Assembly: GCA_938082915.1 (NCBI GenBank)
Contig: CALKCG010000162.1
Span: forward strand, 1 to 11,636
DNA: 11,636 nucleotides
Reading direction: 5' to 3'
Source of the DNA: an uncultured archaeon
Lineage (GTDB): Archaea; Thermoproteota; CALKCG01; B24
Made by a program: the position numbers and the translations under genes. The stretch's first letter is position 1; each line of letters begins with the position of its first letter. Under the pieces are notes generated by a model, which was not told the DNA's origin, did no database searches, and worked only from the letters and a program-made list of their open reading frames with translations. This document shows positions 1 through 7,159 of the stretch, piece after piece.

Positions 1-744
1 TTTTAAAGCCTTTATCAAAGCGTTTTCATCTACAATAGCTCCTCTAGCAGTATTGATTAGGAAAGCCGTAGGCTTCATAAGCCTAAGCTCACGTTCGCCA
101 ATCAAACCCCTAGTCTCAGAAGTCAAAGAAGCATGAATAGACACGAAATCGGACTCTATGAGAAGATCGCCCAGGCTCTTCTTAAGTTCAACTCTAAGCT
201 TCTTAGCCTTTGTCGGAGAAACGTAAGGGTCATATGCTATTACGCGCATTCCAAGCGTTTTGGCAAGTTTAGCCACCCGACTGCCTATTCTTCCAAGCCC
301 AATTATGCCTAAGGTTTTACCTGCAAGTTCAACTCCGAGTTCAGAGTTCTTGCACCATTCTCCATCATGCATAGAATTATTAAACACGATTATCCGCCTC
401 GACAATGCTATCATAAAACCTATGGTGAGTTCGGCTACAGCTCTAGTAGAAGCATCTGGTGTAGATATAATCGCTATACCACGTTTAACGGCGTAATCTA
501 CATCTATGTTATCCAATCCAACACCTGCTCTGGCTATAACTTTAAGGTTTTTGGCATTATCAATTATTGTTTTGTCTATTCTATGACTGCTCCGCGTAAC
601 TATAACGTCAGCATCCTTTATGAGAGCAGTTAAACTTTGACAATTCTCGTCGTATACTTTAACTATAGAGGCTTTACCGTTTAAAAGATTGAAGAATTCA
701 TCGTCTAAAGGATCCAATACGATTATTTTAATATTATCGGTCAT
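1..744 (-). CDS. serA: D-3-phosphoglycerate dehydrogenase-like 2-hydroxyacid dehydrogenase, C-terminus cut by window edge
   Basis: Oxidises 3-phosphoglycerate to 3-phosphohydroxypyruvate with NAD+, the first step of serine synthesis, if the family assignment holds. The frame is open from an ATG at 744 to base 1 with no stop, giving 248 residues. An N-terminal substrate-domain half is followed by ARAGVGLDNID (71-81), then the hinge segment containing VAEL (103-106). The Rossmann NAD site GLGRIG is at 149-154 with an acidic D172 at the end of strand two, typical of NAD preference. NTARG (231-235) carries the catalytic arginine R234. The catalytic Glu and His and any ACT regulatory domain would lie beyond the left edge. 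The start is supported by GGAGG six bases upstream. It is divergent from the hypA unit and shows no functional link to it. Glyoxylate or another 2-hydroxyacid reductase is the alternative, because only the N-terminal two thirds are visible. Confidence 0.9.
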   Translation of the reverse strand, partial: MTDNIKIIVLDPLDDEFFNLLNGKASIVKVYDENCQSLTALIKDADVIVTRSSHRIDKTIIDNAKNLKVIARAGVGLDNIDVDYAVKRGIAIISTPDASTRAVAELTIGFMIALSRRIIVFNNSMHDGEWCKNSELGVELAGKTLGIIGLGRIGSRVAKLAKTLGMRVIAYDPYVSPTKAKKLRVELKKSLGDLLIESDFVSIHASLTSETRGLIGERELRLMKPTAFLINTARGAIVDENALIKALK

Positions 745-750
745 TGAGTT

Positions 751-755
751 CCTCC
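751..755 (-). promoter_or_regulatory. Shine-Dalgarno site of the serA-like gene
   Basis: The minus strand reads GGAGG here, six bases before the ATG at 744. This spacing fixes the start codon of the partial dehydrogenase gene. Confidence 0.7.
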
Positions 756-802
756 ACACTAGGCTTGGAAGATAGGACTATGGAAATCTATACAAGGGAG
801 AA

Positions 803-814
803 TATTTTTAAATA
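803..814 (-). promoter_or_regulatory. Archaeal TATA box, serA-like gene
   Basis: On the minus strand the segment reads ATTTAAAAATAT, a good archaeal TATA element. A transcription start about 25 bases further on, near 780-785, would leave a leader of roughly 35-40 nt that includes the GGAGG site. Predicted by eye only. Confidence 0.45.
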
Positions 815-903
815 TTACTGAACAAAAATATACTTTTTTTACAGCTGTCTACACAAGATCTCTACACATGGTCGTCAGGCGAAATTGAGCTCCAGCTCAG
901 GCA

Positions 904-921
904 AGTAAAGTTTAATTTACT
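904..921 (+). promoter_or_regulatory. TATA-like element inside an 18-bp inverted repeat, before the zinc-ribbon/hypA/hypB unit
   Basis: The sequence AGTAAA-GTTTAA-TTTACT is a perfect 6-bp inverted repeat with a 6-bp centre. The centre and right arm (TTTAATTT, 911-918) look like a TATA box with an AG-rich BRE-like left arm. Transcription would start about 25 bases downstream, near 938-942, only about ten bases before the ATG at 951. No Shine-Dalgarno is visible there, which fits a short-leader or leaderless message. The dyad could be an operator, but it is AT-rich and could be chance. Confidence 0.4.
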
Positions 922-950
922 CTTAGTAAGATTTTATTAAGATACTATCC

Positions 951-1130
951 ATGACTAGGGTTTTAAAATGTCCACACTGCGGCTACCAATTCAGTCTATC
1001 ATATGCTCGAGTGACGGCATGCTCAGGGTGCCAATACAGCGTTTTAGGAGAATGTGGCTATGTGAAGTGCCCAAAGTGCGGTCATGAGTTTCAAGTCAAA
1101 GAGAAACAGTATTCGACGTTCATACGTTAG
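951..1130 (+). CDS. Small three-CxxC zinc-ribbon protein upstream of hypA
   Basis: A 59-residue protein, easily missed for its size. It has three CxxC pairs (C7/C10, C24/C27, C40/C43) plus a lone C35. The first and last sit in near-identical CPHCGYQF and CPKCGHEF knuckles, as in rubredoxin-like or zinc-ribbon folds. I read it as a small metal-binding protein, with Zn or possibly an Fe/Ni site. The spacing resembles short cysteine-rich proteins often found beside feoA/feoB or hydrogenase genes; that comparison is from memory, not a search. It has its own TATA-like element and no clear ribosome binding site, so it is probably translated from a near-leaderless message. It ends 60 bp before hypA on the same strand, so it may be co-transcribed with hypA and hypB. 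A role in metal supply for hydrogenase maturation is inference from position only. Confidence 0.85.
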   Translation: MTRVLKCPHCGYQFSLSYARVTACSGCQYSVLGECGYVKCPKCGHEFQVKEKQYSTFIR

Positions 1131-1146
1131 ATAATGCGGGTTATGA

Positions 1147-1159
1147 GTTAATATTATAA
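1147..1159 (+). promoter_or_regulatory. Possible TATA box for hypA
   Basis: TTAATATTATAAG lies about 32-44 bases before the hypA ATG. A start about 25 bases downstream would be within roughly ten bases of the ATG, again suggesting a very short leader, and no good Shine-Dalgarno precedes hypA. It may act as a second promoter inside the zinc-ribbon/hypA/hypB unit. Confidence 0.4.
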
Positions 1160-1190
1160 GCTTTAGATTTCAATAGGTTTAACTGATATT

Positions 1191-1586
1191 ATGCATGAGT
1201 GGGCTTTAGCTGATGCTATAGTAGAAGCAGCATGTAGTCTTCTTAACGAAAGAAGGGCTAAAAGGATAGCGCTTTTAAACGTTGTAATTGGAAGTCTTCA
1301 GTCTGCTGATAGGGAAGTCTTAAAGTTTGCATTAACCGAGCTTTTCAAGAGCAGAGGCATCAAAGTAGAAGAATTAAGATTAAATGAAGAGGAGGCCCTT
1401 CTTAGATGCAGACTGTGTTTAAAAATTTGGAAACTTGAAGACTTAGATATACCTGATGATGTGAAGGAGGCCGTTCACTTCATCCCCGAAGTCATTCACG
1501 CATATGTAAGATGCCTAAACTGTGGCTCTCAAGACCTAGAGATAATTAGCGGAAGAGGAGTATACATAGCATCAATGGAGTTGTAA
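1191..1586 (+). CDS. hypA: [NiFe] hydrogenase nickel-insertion metallochaperone HypA
   Basis: HypA binds Ni(II) at its N-terminus and delivers it, with HypB, to the large subunit of a [NiFe] hydrogenase in the cytoplasm. The protein is 131 residues. It starts MHEWALADAI, with the nickel-ligand MHE triplet intact. The zinc domain is formed by CRLC (C73, C76) and CLNC (C108, C111). Between the pairs is the longer archaeal insert with HFIPEVIHA (96-104), as in Thermococcus HypA; a histidine of this insert has been implicated in nickel binding in the Thermococcus HypA-HypB complex. GRGVYIASMEL closes the protein. The gene is followed after only 2 nt by the MinD-type hypB, so the pair is very likely translated from one message. 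The start is fixed by the obligatory N-terminal MHE. Confidence 0.97.
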   Translation: MHEWALADAIVEAACSLLNERRAKRIALLNVVIGSLQSADREVLKFALTELFKSRGIKVEELRLNEEEALLRCRLCLKIWKLEDLDIPDDVKEAVHFIPEVIHAYVRCLNCGSQDLEIISGRGVYIASMEL

Positions 1587-1588
1587 TT

Positions 1589-2305
1589 ATGGATTTGAAA
1601 AACCCGGCGATTATGAAAAGGCTTGAAGGCATTGAGAGAATAATAGCCGTAATTAGTGGGAAAGGAGGTGTTGGTAAGACCCTTATAGCTTCAGCCATGG
1701 CTTTAACCATTGCTAAGATCGGTTTCCCATCTGGATTGTTAGACATGGACTTCACGAATTCATCATGCCACCTCGTATTGGGAGTGGACGTCTCGAAAGA
1801 AAAGCCCATTGAAGATATTGGCATTCTCCCAGTGAAAGTCCACGGTGTAGAATTTATGAGCGTTGCTTTCTACTCCCGTGGGGAGGCATTACCACTCAGA
1901 GGGGTTGAGATCGACAACATATTTAGAGAGCTTTTAATAATCACTAGATGGAGTAAATTAAAAGCGCTCATATTAGACACACCATCCGGTTTTGGAGACG
2001 TCATTCTGAACATTACTACTTACCTACCTAGAGCTGAGTTTATAGCCGTGACCACTCCAGATACCCTAAGTTTGGAGACTTTAAAGAGGCTTGCCGGAAC
2101 CTACATGAGTGGGAAGATTTCAGGGGTAATTGTAAATATGTCCTATAAATCAATACGTTCGTCGATTGAAAAAATGGGTTTCAAGGTTTTAGCGGAAATA
2201 CCTCGTTACAATGACCTTGAAGGGTGCATAGGGAATGTGGATAGATTTATGAAGACTGGGTTTGCAGAGAAGATCGAAGAAACTGTTCAGAAAGTTTTAG
2301 ATTAG
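1589..2305 (+). CDS. hypB: ATPase-type (MinD/Mrp family) HypB for hydrogenase nickel insertion
   Basis: A 238-residue P-loop ATPase that matches the archaeal ATPase-type HypB of Thermococcus rather than the usual GTPase HypB. Visible motifs are a deviant Walker A SGKGGVGKT (23-31) with the signature lysine K25, Walker A' LLDMDF (50-55), and a switch II segment DTPSGFGD (130-137). LPLRGVEI (101-108) and a C-terminal GNVDRFMKTGFA segment also recall the Thermococcus protein. The CxxC or His-rich nickel sites of GTPase HypB are absent. In Thermococcus this ATPase binds HypA and raises its nickel affinity in an ATP-dependent cycle. Here it sits 2 nt behind hypA, which supports the same partnership. 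A generic MinD/ParA ATPase is the alternative, but context and motifs argue against it. Its stop codon lies 9 bp inside the oppositely oriented hypF. Confidence 0.9.
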   Translation: MDLKNPAIMKRLEGIERIIAVISGKGGVGKTLIASAMALTIAKIGFPSGLLDMDFTNSSCHLVLGVDVSKEKPIEDIGILPVKVHGVEFMSVAFYSRGEALPLRGVEIDNIFRELLIITRWSKLKALILDTPSGFGDVILNITTYLPRAEFIAVTTPDTLSLETLKRLAGTYMSGKISGVIVNMSYKSIRSSIEKMGFKVLAEIPRYNDLEGCIGNVDRFMKTGFAEKIEETVQKVLD

Positions 2306-4609
2306 AGTTTTAAAACCAGCTATAATGGCTTGACCTAAAGATATCCCCCCATCACCAGGTGGTACTTGAACGTTAACATAGGCTTTAAGACCTTCGCTTT
2401 CAACAACTGTTCTTATAGATTCGAATATTATCGTGTTGACGGCTGCTCCTCCGGAGACTAAAACCCTACGTACATTTCTACCTTTTGAAGCCGCGACTGC
2501 CAGTTCGCCGAGAGATAAACCTAACGCTCTTTGAACACTGTAAGCTAAGTGTTCACGTGGTCTATCGATTTTAGAAATTAGCTCTTCAAATATCTTATGG
2601 GTCTCTACTATCGGCTTAGAGTGGGAGATTCTGGGTGTGAGTAATTCTACAGAGGGATGCGATTTTGACAGTGCTTCAAGCTTCATGGCGGGCTCACCTT
2701 CATACGTTCTTTTAAAGCAAACACCTAGTAATGAGGAGGCTGCGTCTAAAATCCTTCCCATACTCGACGTTACAGGGAGCCTACTTTTCTCTAAAAGTAG
2801 TAAGGTTGCTCTAATCTCTTCAACTCCATAAGTAAGTCCTTTATGCAAACCCCTGCTGACGATCAATTGTTCAATTTCATCATTACTCATAAACTTCGAT
2901 AAGAGGGATATCAGCATTCTAACCGGGTATTCTACAGCCCTATCTCCACCAGGCATTGGTATTTGCTCTAAATGGCCAAATCTAGTGAAAGAACCATATT
3001 TAACAATTAGAACCTCACCGCCCCATATCGTTCCATCGATTCCATATCCAACGCCATCAATAGTTACGGCGACTTCTTCAGAATCAATATCGGCTTTAAG
3101 CTCAGCCATCAGTGATGCTGCATGAGCGTGGTGATGTTGTACTTCTAAAAGTTCACAACCATACGTTTTAGTCCATTTTTCAGCCAGTATTCTATTCAAA
3201 TACCTAGGATGCATATCCACAGCCAGCAGAGCTTTAGAAGGGTCTACACCATACGTTCTAATGAGGAAGGTTAACACTTTCTCCAGTTCGATCAACGATG
3301 AGACATTCTCCATATCTCCGATGAATTGAGTAGGTATGGCTACGTTTCCAAACGCTAAGCAACCCGTGTTCTGGTAGTAGGCGCCAAAAGCGATTACAGG
3401 TCTTGAAACGCTGAAAGGAAGTTTAATCCAAATCGGTGCGTAACCTCTACTTCTACGTATAATCGTGTAGAATTCACCCGTTTTCCTTACAACGCTATCG
3501 TCGACTCTATTGACTATTCTCCGATTATGCATTAGAAAGTAATCTACGATGCCGCTTAGTCTAGATCTTGCTTCATCGTTATCTGTACACATGGGCTCCC
3601 CGCTTTCATTACCGCTTGTCATTATTAGGAAGCCGTCTTTAACATTAGATAGTAGTAAGTAGTGGAGGGCAGTATATGGAAGCATCACACCTTGCATCGA
3701 TAGGCCTGGTGCTACGTAGTTTGACACTGGGCTATCTTCCTTCTCAGGTAAGAGGAGAATGGGTCTTCTAGGTGATTCTAGAAGCCTCGCATCATCTTCT
3801 GAAAATTCGACTATTTTCGACGCTACGTCAAGGTTTAAAGCCATGAGGGCTAGTGGCTTTTCATACCTACGCTTCCTCTCCCTAAGCTTTAAAACCACCT
3901 CATCGTTTGATGCTAAGCATGCTATGTGAAAACCACCCAATCCTTTAACCGCAACTATAAATCCTTCGTCTATAAGTTTGGACGCTTCAAGAATGGGGTT
4001 TTCAACGCTTATAGGTCTGTTTTTATCCTCAAGCCAAACTTTCGGACCACAATACGGACAGCAATTTCCCTGGGCATGGAAACGTCTTACATCTTCGGGG
4101 TTTTCGTACTCTTCTAAACATTTAGAGCACATTGGGAAGTCTCGCATGGCGGTATTCTCCCTATCGTAGGGTATTTTCTCGATCATTGAGAACCTAGGTC
4201 CACACCATGCACAGCTGTTGAGGGGGTACATAAACCGCCTATCTCCTGAGCTAAAAACCTCCGATAAACAGTAAGAGCATATTCCTACGTCCGGTGGGAT
4301 CATCGAATATGCTTCACGTTGCTTCCCACTCTCCTTTATGAAGAAGTCTTTAAACAATTTAAGCTCAACTTCATCTATTTTCAAATCGTATACGTCGGCT
4401 GGAGGAGGCTTATCCGCTTTAAGCCTTCTGAGAAATTCTCCAATTAGATTGGATGGACCTTCTACAACGATTTCAACTTCGCTTCCACCAAGGTTTCTAA
4501 CGTATCCTTTAAGGTTGAGTTCTTTAGCTAATCTGTAGACGAATGGTCTAAAGCCGACGCCTTGAACAATGCCTGTGACCGTTACTCTAATACACTTCAT
4601 GTCTAACAT
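2297..4609 (-). CDS. hypF: Carbamoyltransferase HypF, hydrogenase maturation
   Basis: HypF uses carbamoyl phosphate and ATP to make carbamoyl-adenylate and transfers the carbamoyl group to the C-terminal cysteine of HypE, the source of the cyanide ligands. At 770 residues it has the full family length. The acylphosphatase domain (about 4-95) contains GIVQGVGFRPFVYRL with catalytic R21 and N39. Two zinc fingers follow, with CxxC pairs at 111/114, 133/136, 161/164 and 184/187. A YrdC-like domain (about 200-390) has VKGLGGFHIAC (221-231) and KRRYEKPLALM. A Kae1-like domain (about 400-770) has the metal ligands in QHHHAHAA (491-498), DGVGYGIDGTIWGGE (518-532) and VSGGAAVNT near the end. The first ATG at 4609 overlaps the hypE stop by 7 nt. 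A second ATG at 4600 is also possible and lies 11 nt from the GAGG at 4612-4615, whereas the first is only 2 nt away. Last gene of the hypDCEF operon. Confidence 0.97.
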   Translation of the reverse strand: MLDMKCIRVTVTGIVQGVGFRPFVYRLAKELNLKGYVRNLGGSEVEIVVEGPSNLIGEFLRRLKADKPPPADVYDLKIDEVELKLFKDFFIKESGKQREAYSMIPPDVGICSYCLSEVFSSGDRRFMYPLNSCAWCGPRFSMIEKIPYDRENTAMRDFPMCSKCLEEYENPEDVRRFHAQGNCCPYCGPKVWLEDKNRPISVENPILEASKLIDEGFIVAVKGLGGFHIACLASNDEVVLKLRERKRRYEKPLALMALNLDVASKIVEFSEDDARLLESPRRPILLLPEKEDSPVSNYVAPGLSMQGVMLPYTALHYLLLSNVKDGFLIMTSGNESGEPMCTDNDEARSRLSGIVDYFLMHNRRIVNRVDDSVVRKTGEFYTIIRRSRGYAPIWIKLPFSVSRPVIAFGAYYQNTGCLAFGNVAIPTQFIGDMENVSSLIELEKVLTFLIRTYGVDPSKALLAVDMHPRYLNRILAEKWTKTYGCELLEVQHHHAHAASLMAELKADIDSEEVAVTIDGVGYGIDGTIWGGEVLIVKYGSFTRFGHLEQIPMPGGDRAVEYPVRMLISLLSKFMSNDEIEQLIVSRGLHKGLTYGVEEIRATLLLLEKSRLPVTSSMGRILDAASSLLGVCFKRTYEGEPAMKLEALSKSHPSVELLTPRISHSKPIVETHKIFEELISKIDRPREHLAYSVQRALGLSLGELAVAASKGRNVRRVLVSGGAAVNTIIFESIRTVVESEGLKAYVNVQVPPGDGGISLGQAIIAGFKTLI

Positions 4610-5631
4610 ATCCTCGGAACTATTTCGCCTGTAGGCGGTTCTAGTATTCTCAACCCACCTATCTCGCTTAGAGATACAACTAAACCTTGAAACTTTTCAT
4701 CTCTCCTAACGTCTCCTATGATGGCGGCATCATGGAAGCCCAGGCTTTTTATGAATTCTAAGACTTCTTCGGCAACATCTTCATCAACGGCTAAAACCGC
4801 TACACCTTCCGAAGCTAAGTGCAACGGGTCGACTCCGAGCATTTCAGAATACTTCCTAACAGGCTCCCTCAGCGGAACTTTAGATTCATCAATATATATT
4901 AGATTACCGCTCAACCTAGCCCAGTTGTTGAGAAGCATGGATAGACCACCCCTTGTTGGATCGCCAGCGGCTTTTACCGCATTTGGGAAATGCTCCATTA
5001 GAGGTTTGAATAACCCTGTAAGAGGTTTGACGTCGCTTTTAAGTACATCTACGCTCAATCCATGCTGAAGCGCCATTATCGTTGCGCCATGTTCCCCCAA
5101 ACAACCAGATACGATTATTCGATTGCCGGGTTGAATATTTAAATCAACTATTGGTTTCTCAGAAATTCCAATTCCAGTTGTTGATATGAATATTTTGTCG
5201 ATTTGACCATTGGGCACGACTTTAAAATCTCCACCTATTAATGCAACGTTTTCGGCAGTGAGCACTTCAACTATAGAATCGATTATACGCTTCAACGTTT
5301 CTATTGGAAAGCCTTCTTCGACGACTATTGTATCCAACATTGCTATTGGGAGACCACCCATAACCAATACGTCGTTTATAGAGCCGCACACCGCAAGTTT
5401 ACCTATGTCTCCTCCTGGGAAGAATATGGGCGAAACCGTGTAGGAGTCCGTTGAAACGACTAAGAATTTTCCATTTCCAATCGGGATTAAAGCACTGTCA
5501 TCTGGATGATCTATTCCAAGACCGCCCTTAACTTTTTTAAGCTCATTCTTAACTCTACTGAAAATGATGTCTTCCAAAAGCTCAGCCGTCTCTTTCCCAC
5601 CAGCTCCATGAGCTAATGTAATCTTATTCAT
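4603..5631 (-). CDS. hypE: Carbamoyl dehydratase HypE, hydrogenase maturation
   Basis: HypE accepts a carbamoyl group from HypF on its C-terminal cysteine and, using ATP, dehydrates it to a thiocyanate that supplies CN- to the iron centre on HypC-HypD. The protein ends PPTGEIVPRIC, so the terminal cysteine that carries the group is present. It is a PurM/AIR-synthase-like protein: LAHGAGGKE at the N-terminus, the ATP-binding HPDDSALIPIG, VSTDSYTVSPIFFPGGDIG, and GDPTRGGL in the C-terminal half are all conserved. I chose the ATG at 5631 (342 residues). It matches the usual HypE beginning and has GGTGA eight bases upstream; an in-frame GTG at 5643 would add only four residues and lacks a good site. 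It overlaps the end of hypC by 8 nt and hypF by 7 nt, indicating translational coupling. Confidence 0.97.
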   Translation of the reverse strand: MNKITLAHGAGGKETAELLEDIIFSRVKNELKKVKGGLGIDHPDDSALIPIGNGKFLVVSTDSYTVSPIFFPGGDIGKLAVCGSINDVLVMGGLPIAMLDTIVVEEGFPIETLKRIIDSIVEVLTAENVALIGGDFKVVPNGQIDKIFISTTGIGISEKPIVDLNIQPGNRIIVSGCLGEHGATIMALQHGLSVDVLKSDVKPLTGLFKPLMEHFPNAVKAAGDPTRGGLSMLLNNWARLSGNLIYIDESKVPLREPVRKYSEMLGVDPLHLASEGVAVLAVDEDVAEEVLEFIKSLGFHDAAIIGDVRRDEKFQGLVVSLSEIGGLRILEPPTGEIVPRIC

Positions 5632-5929
5632 GGTTAATATCACCTAGCATTTCAGACATCAGTTTCTCATAGTACTGTTTAACTTCTTCTTCATCTAAGC
5701 CGTCTTCTTTAGCCGATTGAATGGCCATGTCCATATATGCCTCTAAGACCTTTAATGCCTCTTCTCTGTCTATTTTCGAAATAGCTATTCCAGCATGTAC
5801 GATAACGTAATCACCATCCCTTAAGTTGCTAATAGCAACTAGAACATCCCTTTCAATGCCTCCTCCAAAATCTACGAGCGCTTTAAAGCCTTCCACTTTT
5901 AAAACCCTAGCAGGAACACCCCAACACAT
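5624..5929 (-). CDS. hypC: HypC-family hydrogenase maturation chaperone
   Basis: HypC holds iron together with HypD during assembly of the Fe(CN)2CO group and then escorts it to the hydrogenase large-subunit precursor. The start MCWGVPARV keeps the essential Cys2. The family's second hallmark is VIVHAGIAISKID (42-54), with H45. At 101 residues it is longer than the usual 70-90. The extra length is a charged, helix-prone C-terminal tail from about residue 56 on, rich in Glu and Lys. A Shine-Dalgarno GGTGG at 5936-5940 lies six bases before the ATG and reaches into the hypD stop codon. The hypD stop is 10 nt upstream, and hypE starts inside the 3' end of this gene. HypC paralogues such as HybG are possible in principle, but only one copy is seen here. 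Confidence 0.95.
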   Translation of the reverse strand: MCWGVPARVLKVEGFKALVDFGGGIERDVLVAISNLRDGDYVIVHAGIAISKIDREEALKVLEAYMDMAIQSAKEDGLDEEEVKQYYEKLMSEMLGDINHE

Positions 5930-5935
5930 ACATAT

Positions 5936-5940
5936 CCACC
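5936..5940 (-). promoter_or_regulatory. Shine-Dalgarno site of hypC
   Basis: The minus strand reads GGTGG six bases before the hypC ATG, and its first base falls in the hypD stop codon. It supports the hypC start and coupled translation of hypD and hypC. Confidence 0.6.
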
Positions 5941-7151
5941 TAACGCTTTAAGTTCAGGTAACCTCCAAATCTGGCCCATATAGAACACGTCCCTTCTGAA
6001 GATACCATGCATGGTCCAAATGGCTTAGATGGACTACAGCCGTTTAAGAAGAGCTTACATTCCGTAGGCTTAGCTAAACCTAAAATGACTTCAGTACATT
6101 TGCATCCGCTCAAACTATCATCACGCCAAGAAATCCTACTAGGCTTATCTAAGCTAAAAATTTTAAATGAGTCGTAATTCGAGTATACACCTCTAATTTC
6201 CAAGCCACTCTCATCTATAAAACCTATCCCCCTCCACGGAGAATCAACCACTTCAAAAGCAGTATTGATAGCGTTTAAAGACTCAACATTTCCATTCCAA
6301 GAAACCACTCTGCGATATTCGACCTTTACGCCGACTTCGCCTTTCAAGATCATTCTCAGAAGCTCTAATATTGAAAGAAGTAGATCTAACGGTTCAAACC
6401 CCGAGATCACAGCTGGTATACCAAGTTTTCTGGAGACCACATCCCAGGGTTTAGCCCCAGTAATTGAAGATACGTGTCCTGGAGCAATTATACCGTCAAT
6501 TGACGGCATGGACCTCTTCTTAGCCTCCATTATAGCGTATTCAGCAGCTGGAGGAGTTAACCTTAATGCAGGTAAAAGGTACATGTTTTTTGGAATTAAA
6601 CGGTTAACTAGGGGTATTGCATAACCAGGGGCAGTCGTTTCAAAACCTATGGCTAGAAACAACGATTCCTTTGCGTAGTTATACGAATCCTTCAAAGCAT
6701 CTAAGAAGCTGTAAACGACCGTAACGTTTCCCCCGGATGCCTTAGCCTCGGCTAGACTTCTAACGTCTTTAACGGGTTTAACTGCTCGAAGCTTAAAAGC
6801 ATCACCAAATGTGTAAACCCTAACGCCTTCAAGCGATAGCTTGATCGCATGCTCTATTAGAAAAGACGGGGTTATACACACCGGGCATCCCGGTCCAGCT
6901 ACTAATTCAACGTTTTCAGGTAGAAGGCTTCTAATGCCGTAATGGACAGTAGTCCACTCATGAGTCCCGCAGAAATTCATGAATTTGAGCTTGAAGTCTC
7001 TCCCATGAATTTTTACAAGCTTATCTGTGTATTTATATATCAACTTTCTGACTTCCTCAGCAAACCTTTTATTGCGTCTATAGAGGTTTTCGATGTTCGC
7101 GTTAGACCATTTCTGAATGCCGGAGTCGTCTATGGGCTTGAAGGACTCCAT
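5940..7151 (-). CDS. hypD: HypD, iron-sulfur scaffold for the Fe(CN)2CO cofactor
   Basis: HypD with HypC is the scaffold on which the Fe(CN)2CO group is assembled; it has a redox-active 4Fe-4S cluster. The conserved motifs are present: CGTHE (C61), GPGCPVC (C89, C92), GFETTAPGYA and APGHVSSITGA. The C-terminal cysteine set is C350, C352, C365, C372, C381 and C389, with spacing C-x-C-x12-C-x6-C-x8-C-x7-C and the landmark PCMVSSEGTC. At 403 residues it is slightly longer than usual. About 20 residues precede the position where most HypD proteins begin, and no better in-frame start with a ribosome site was found. First gene of the hypDCEF operon; a TATA box about 30 bases upstream implies a nearly leaderless mRNA. 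hypC follows after 10 nt. Confidence 0.97.
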   Translation of the reverse strand: MESFKPIDDSGIQKWSNANIENLYRRNKRFAEEVRKLIYKYTDKLVKIHGRDFKLKFMNFCGTHEWTTVHYGIRSLLPENVELVAGPGCPVCITPSFLIEHAIKLSLEGVRVYTFGDAFKLRAVKPVKDVRSLAEAKASGGNVTVVYSFLDALKDSYNYAKESLFLAIGFETTAPGYAIPLVNRLIPKNMYLLPALRLTPPAAEYAIMEAKKRSMPSIDGIIAPGHVSSITGAKPWDVVSRKLGIPAVISGFEPLDLLLSILELLRMILKGEVGVKVEYRRVVSWNGNVESLNAINTAFEVVDSPWRGIGFIDESGLEIRGVYSNYDSFKIFSLDKPSRISWRDDSLSGCKCTEVILGLAKPTECKLFLNGCSPSKPFGPCMVSSEGTCSIWARFGGYLNLKR

Positions 7152-7159
7152 TGAAAGCC

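Noticed and set aside
260..633. Two overlapping plus-strand open frames
   Set aside because: They are antisense to the serA-like gene, whose conserved motifs fix the coding strand.
1546..1824. Minus-strand frame across the hypA-hypB junction
   Set aside because: Both underlying genes are well supported on the plus strand; the frame is a shadow.
2637..2831. Plus-strand frame within hypF (others at 3926-4169 and 4338-4538)
   Set aside because: All are antisense to a full-length HypF with intact domains.
4718..5443. Plus-strand frames opposite hypE
   Set aside because: Low-complexity Ser/Thr-rich translations typical of antisense shadows; hypE is intact on the minus strand.
5632..5643. GTG at 5643 as the hypE start
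   Set aside because: It adds only four residues, has no Shine-Dalgarno and departs from the usual HypE N-terminus; the ATG at 5631 is better placed.
6265..7154. Plus-strand frames opposite hypD
   Set aside because: Antisense to HypD, which has every conserved motif.
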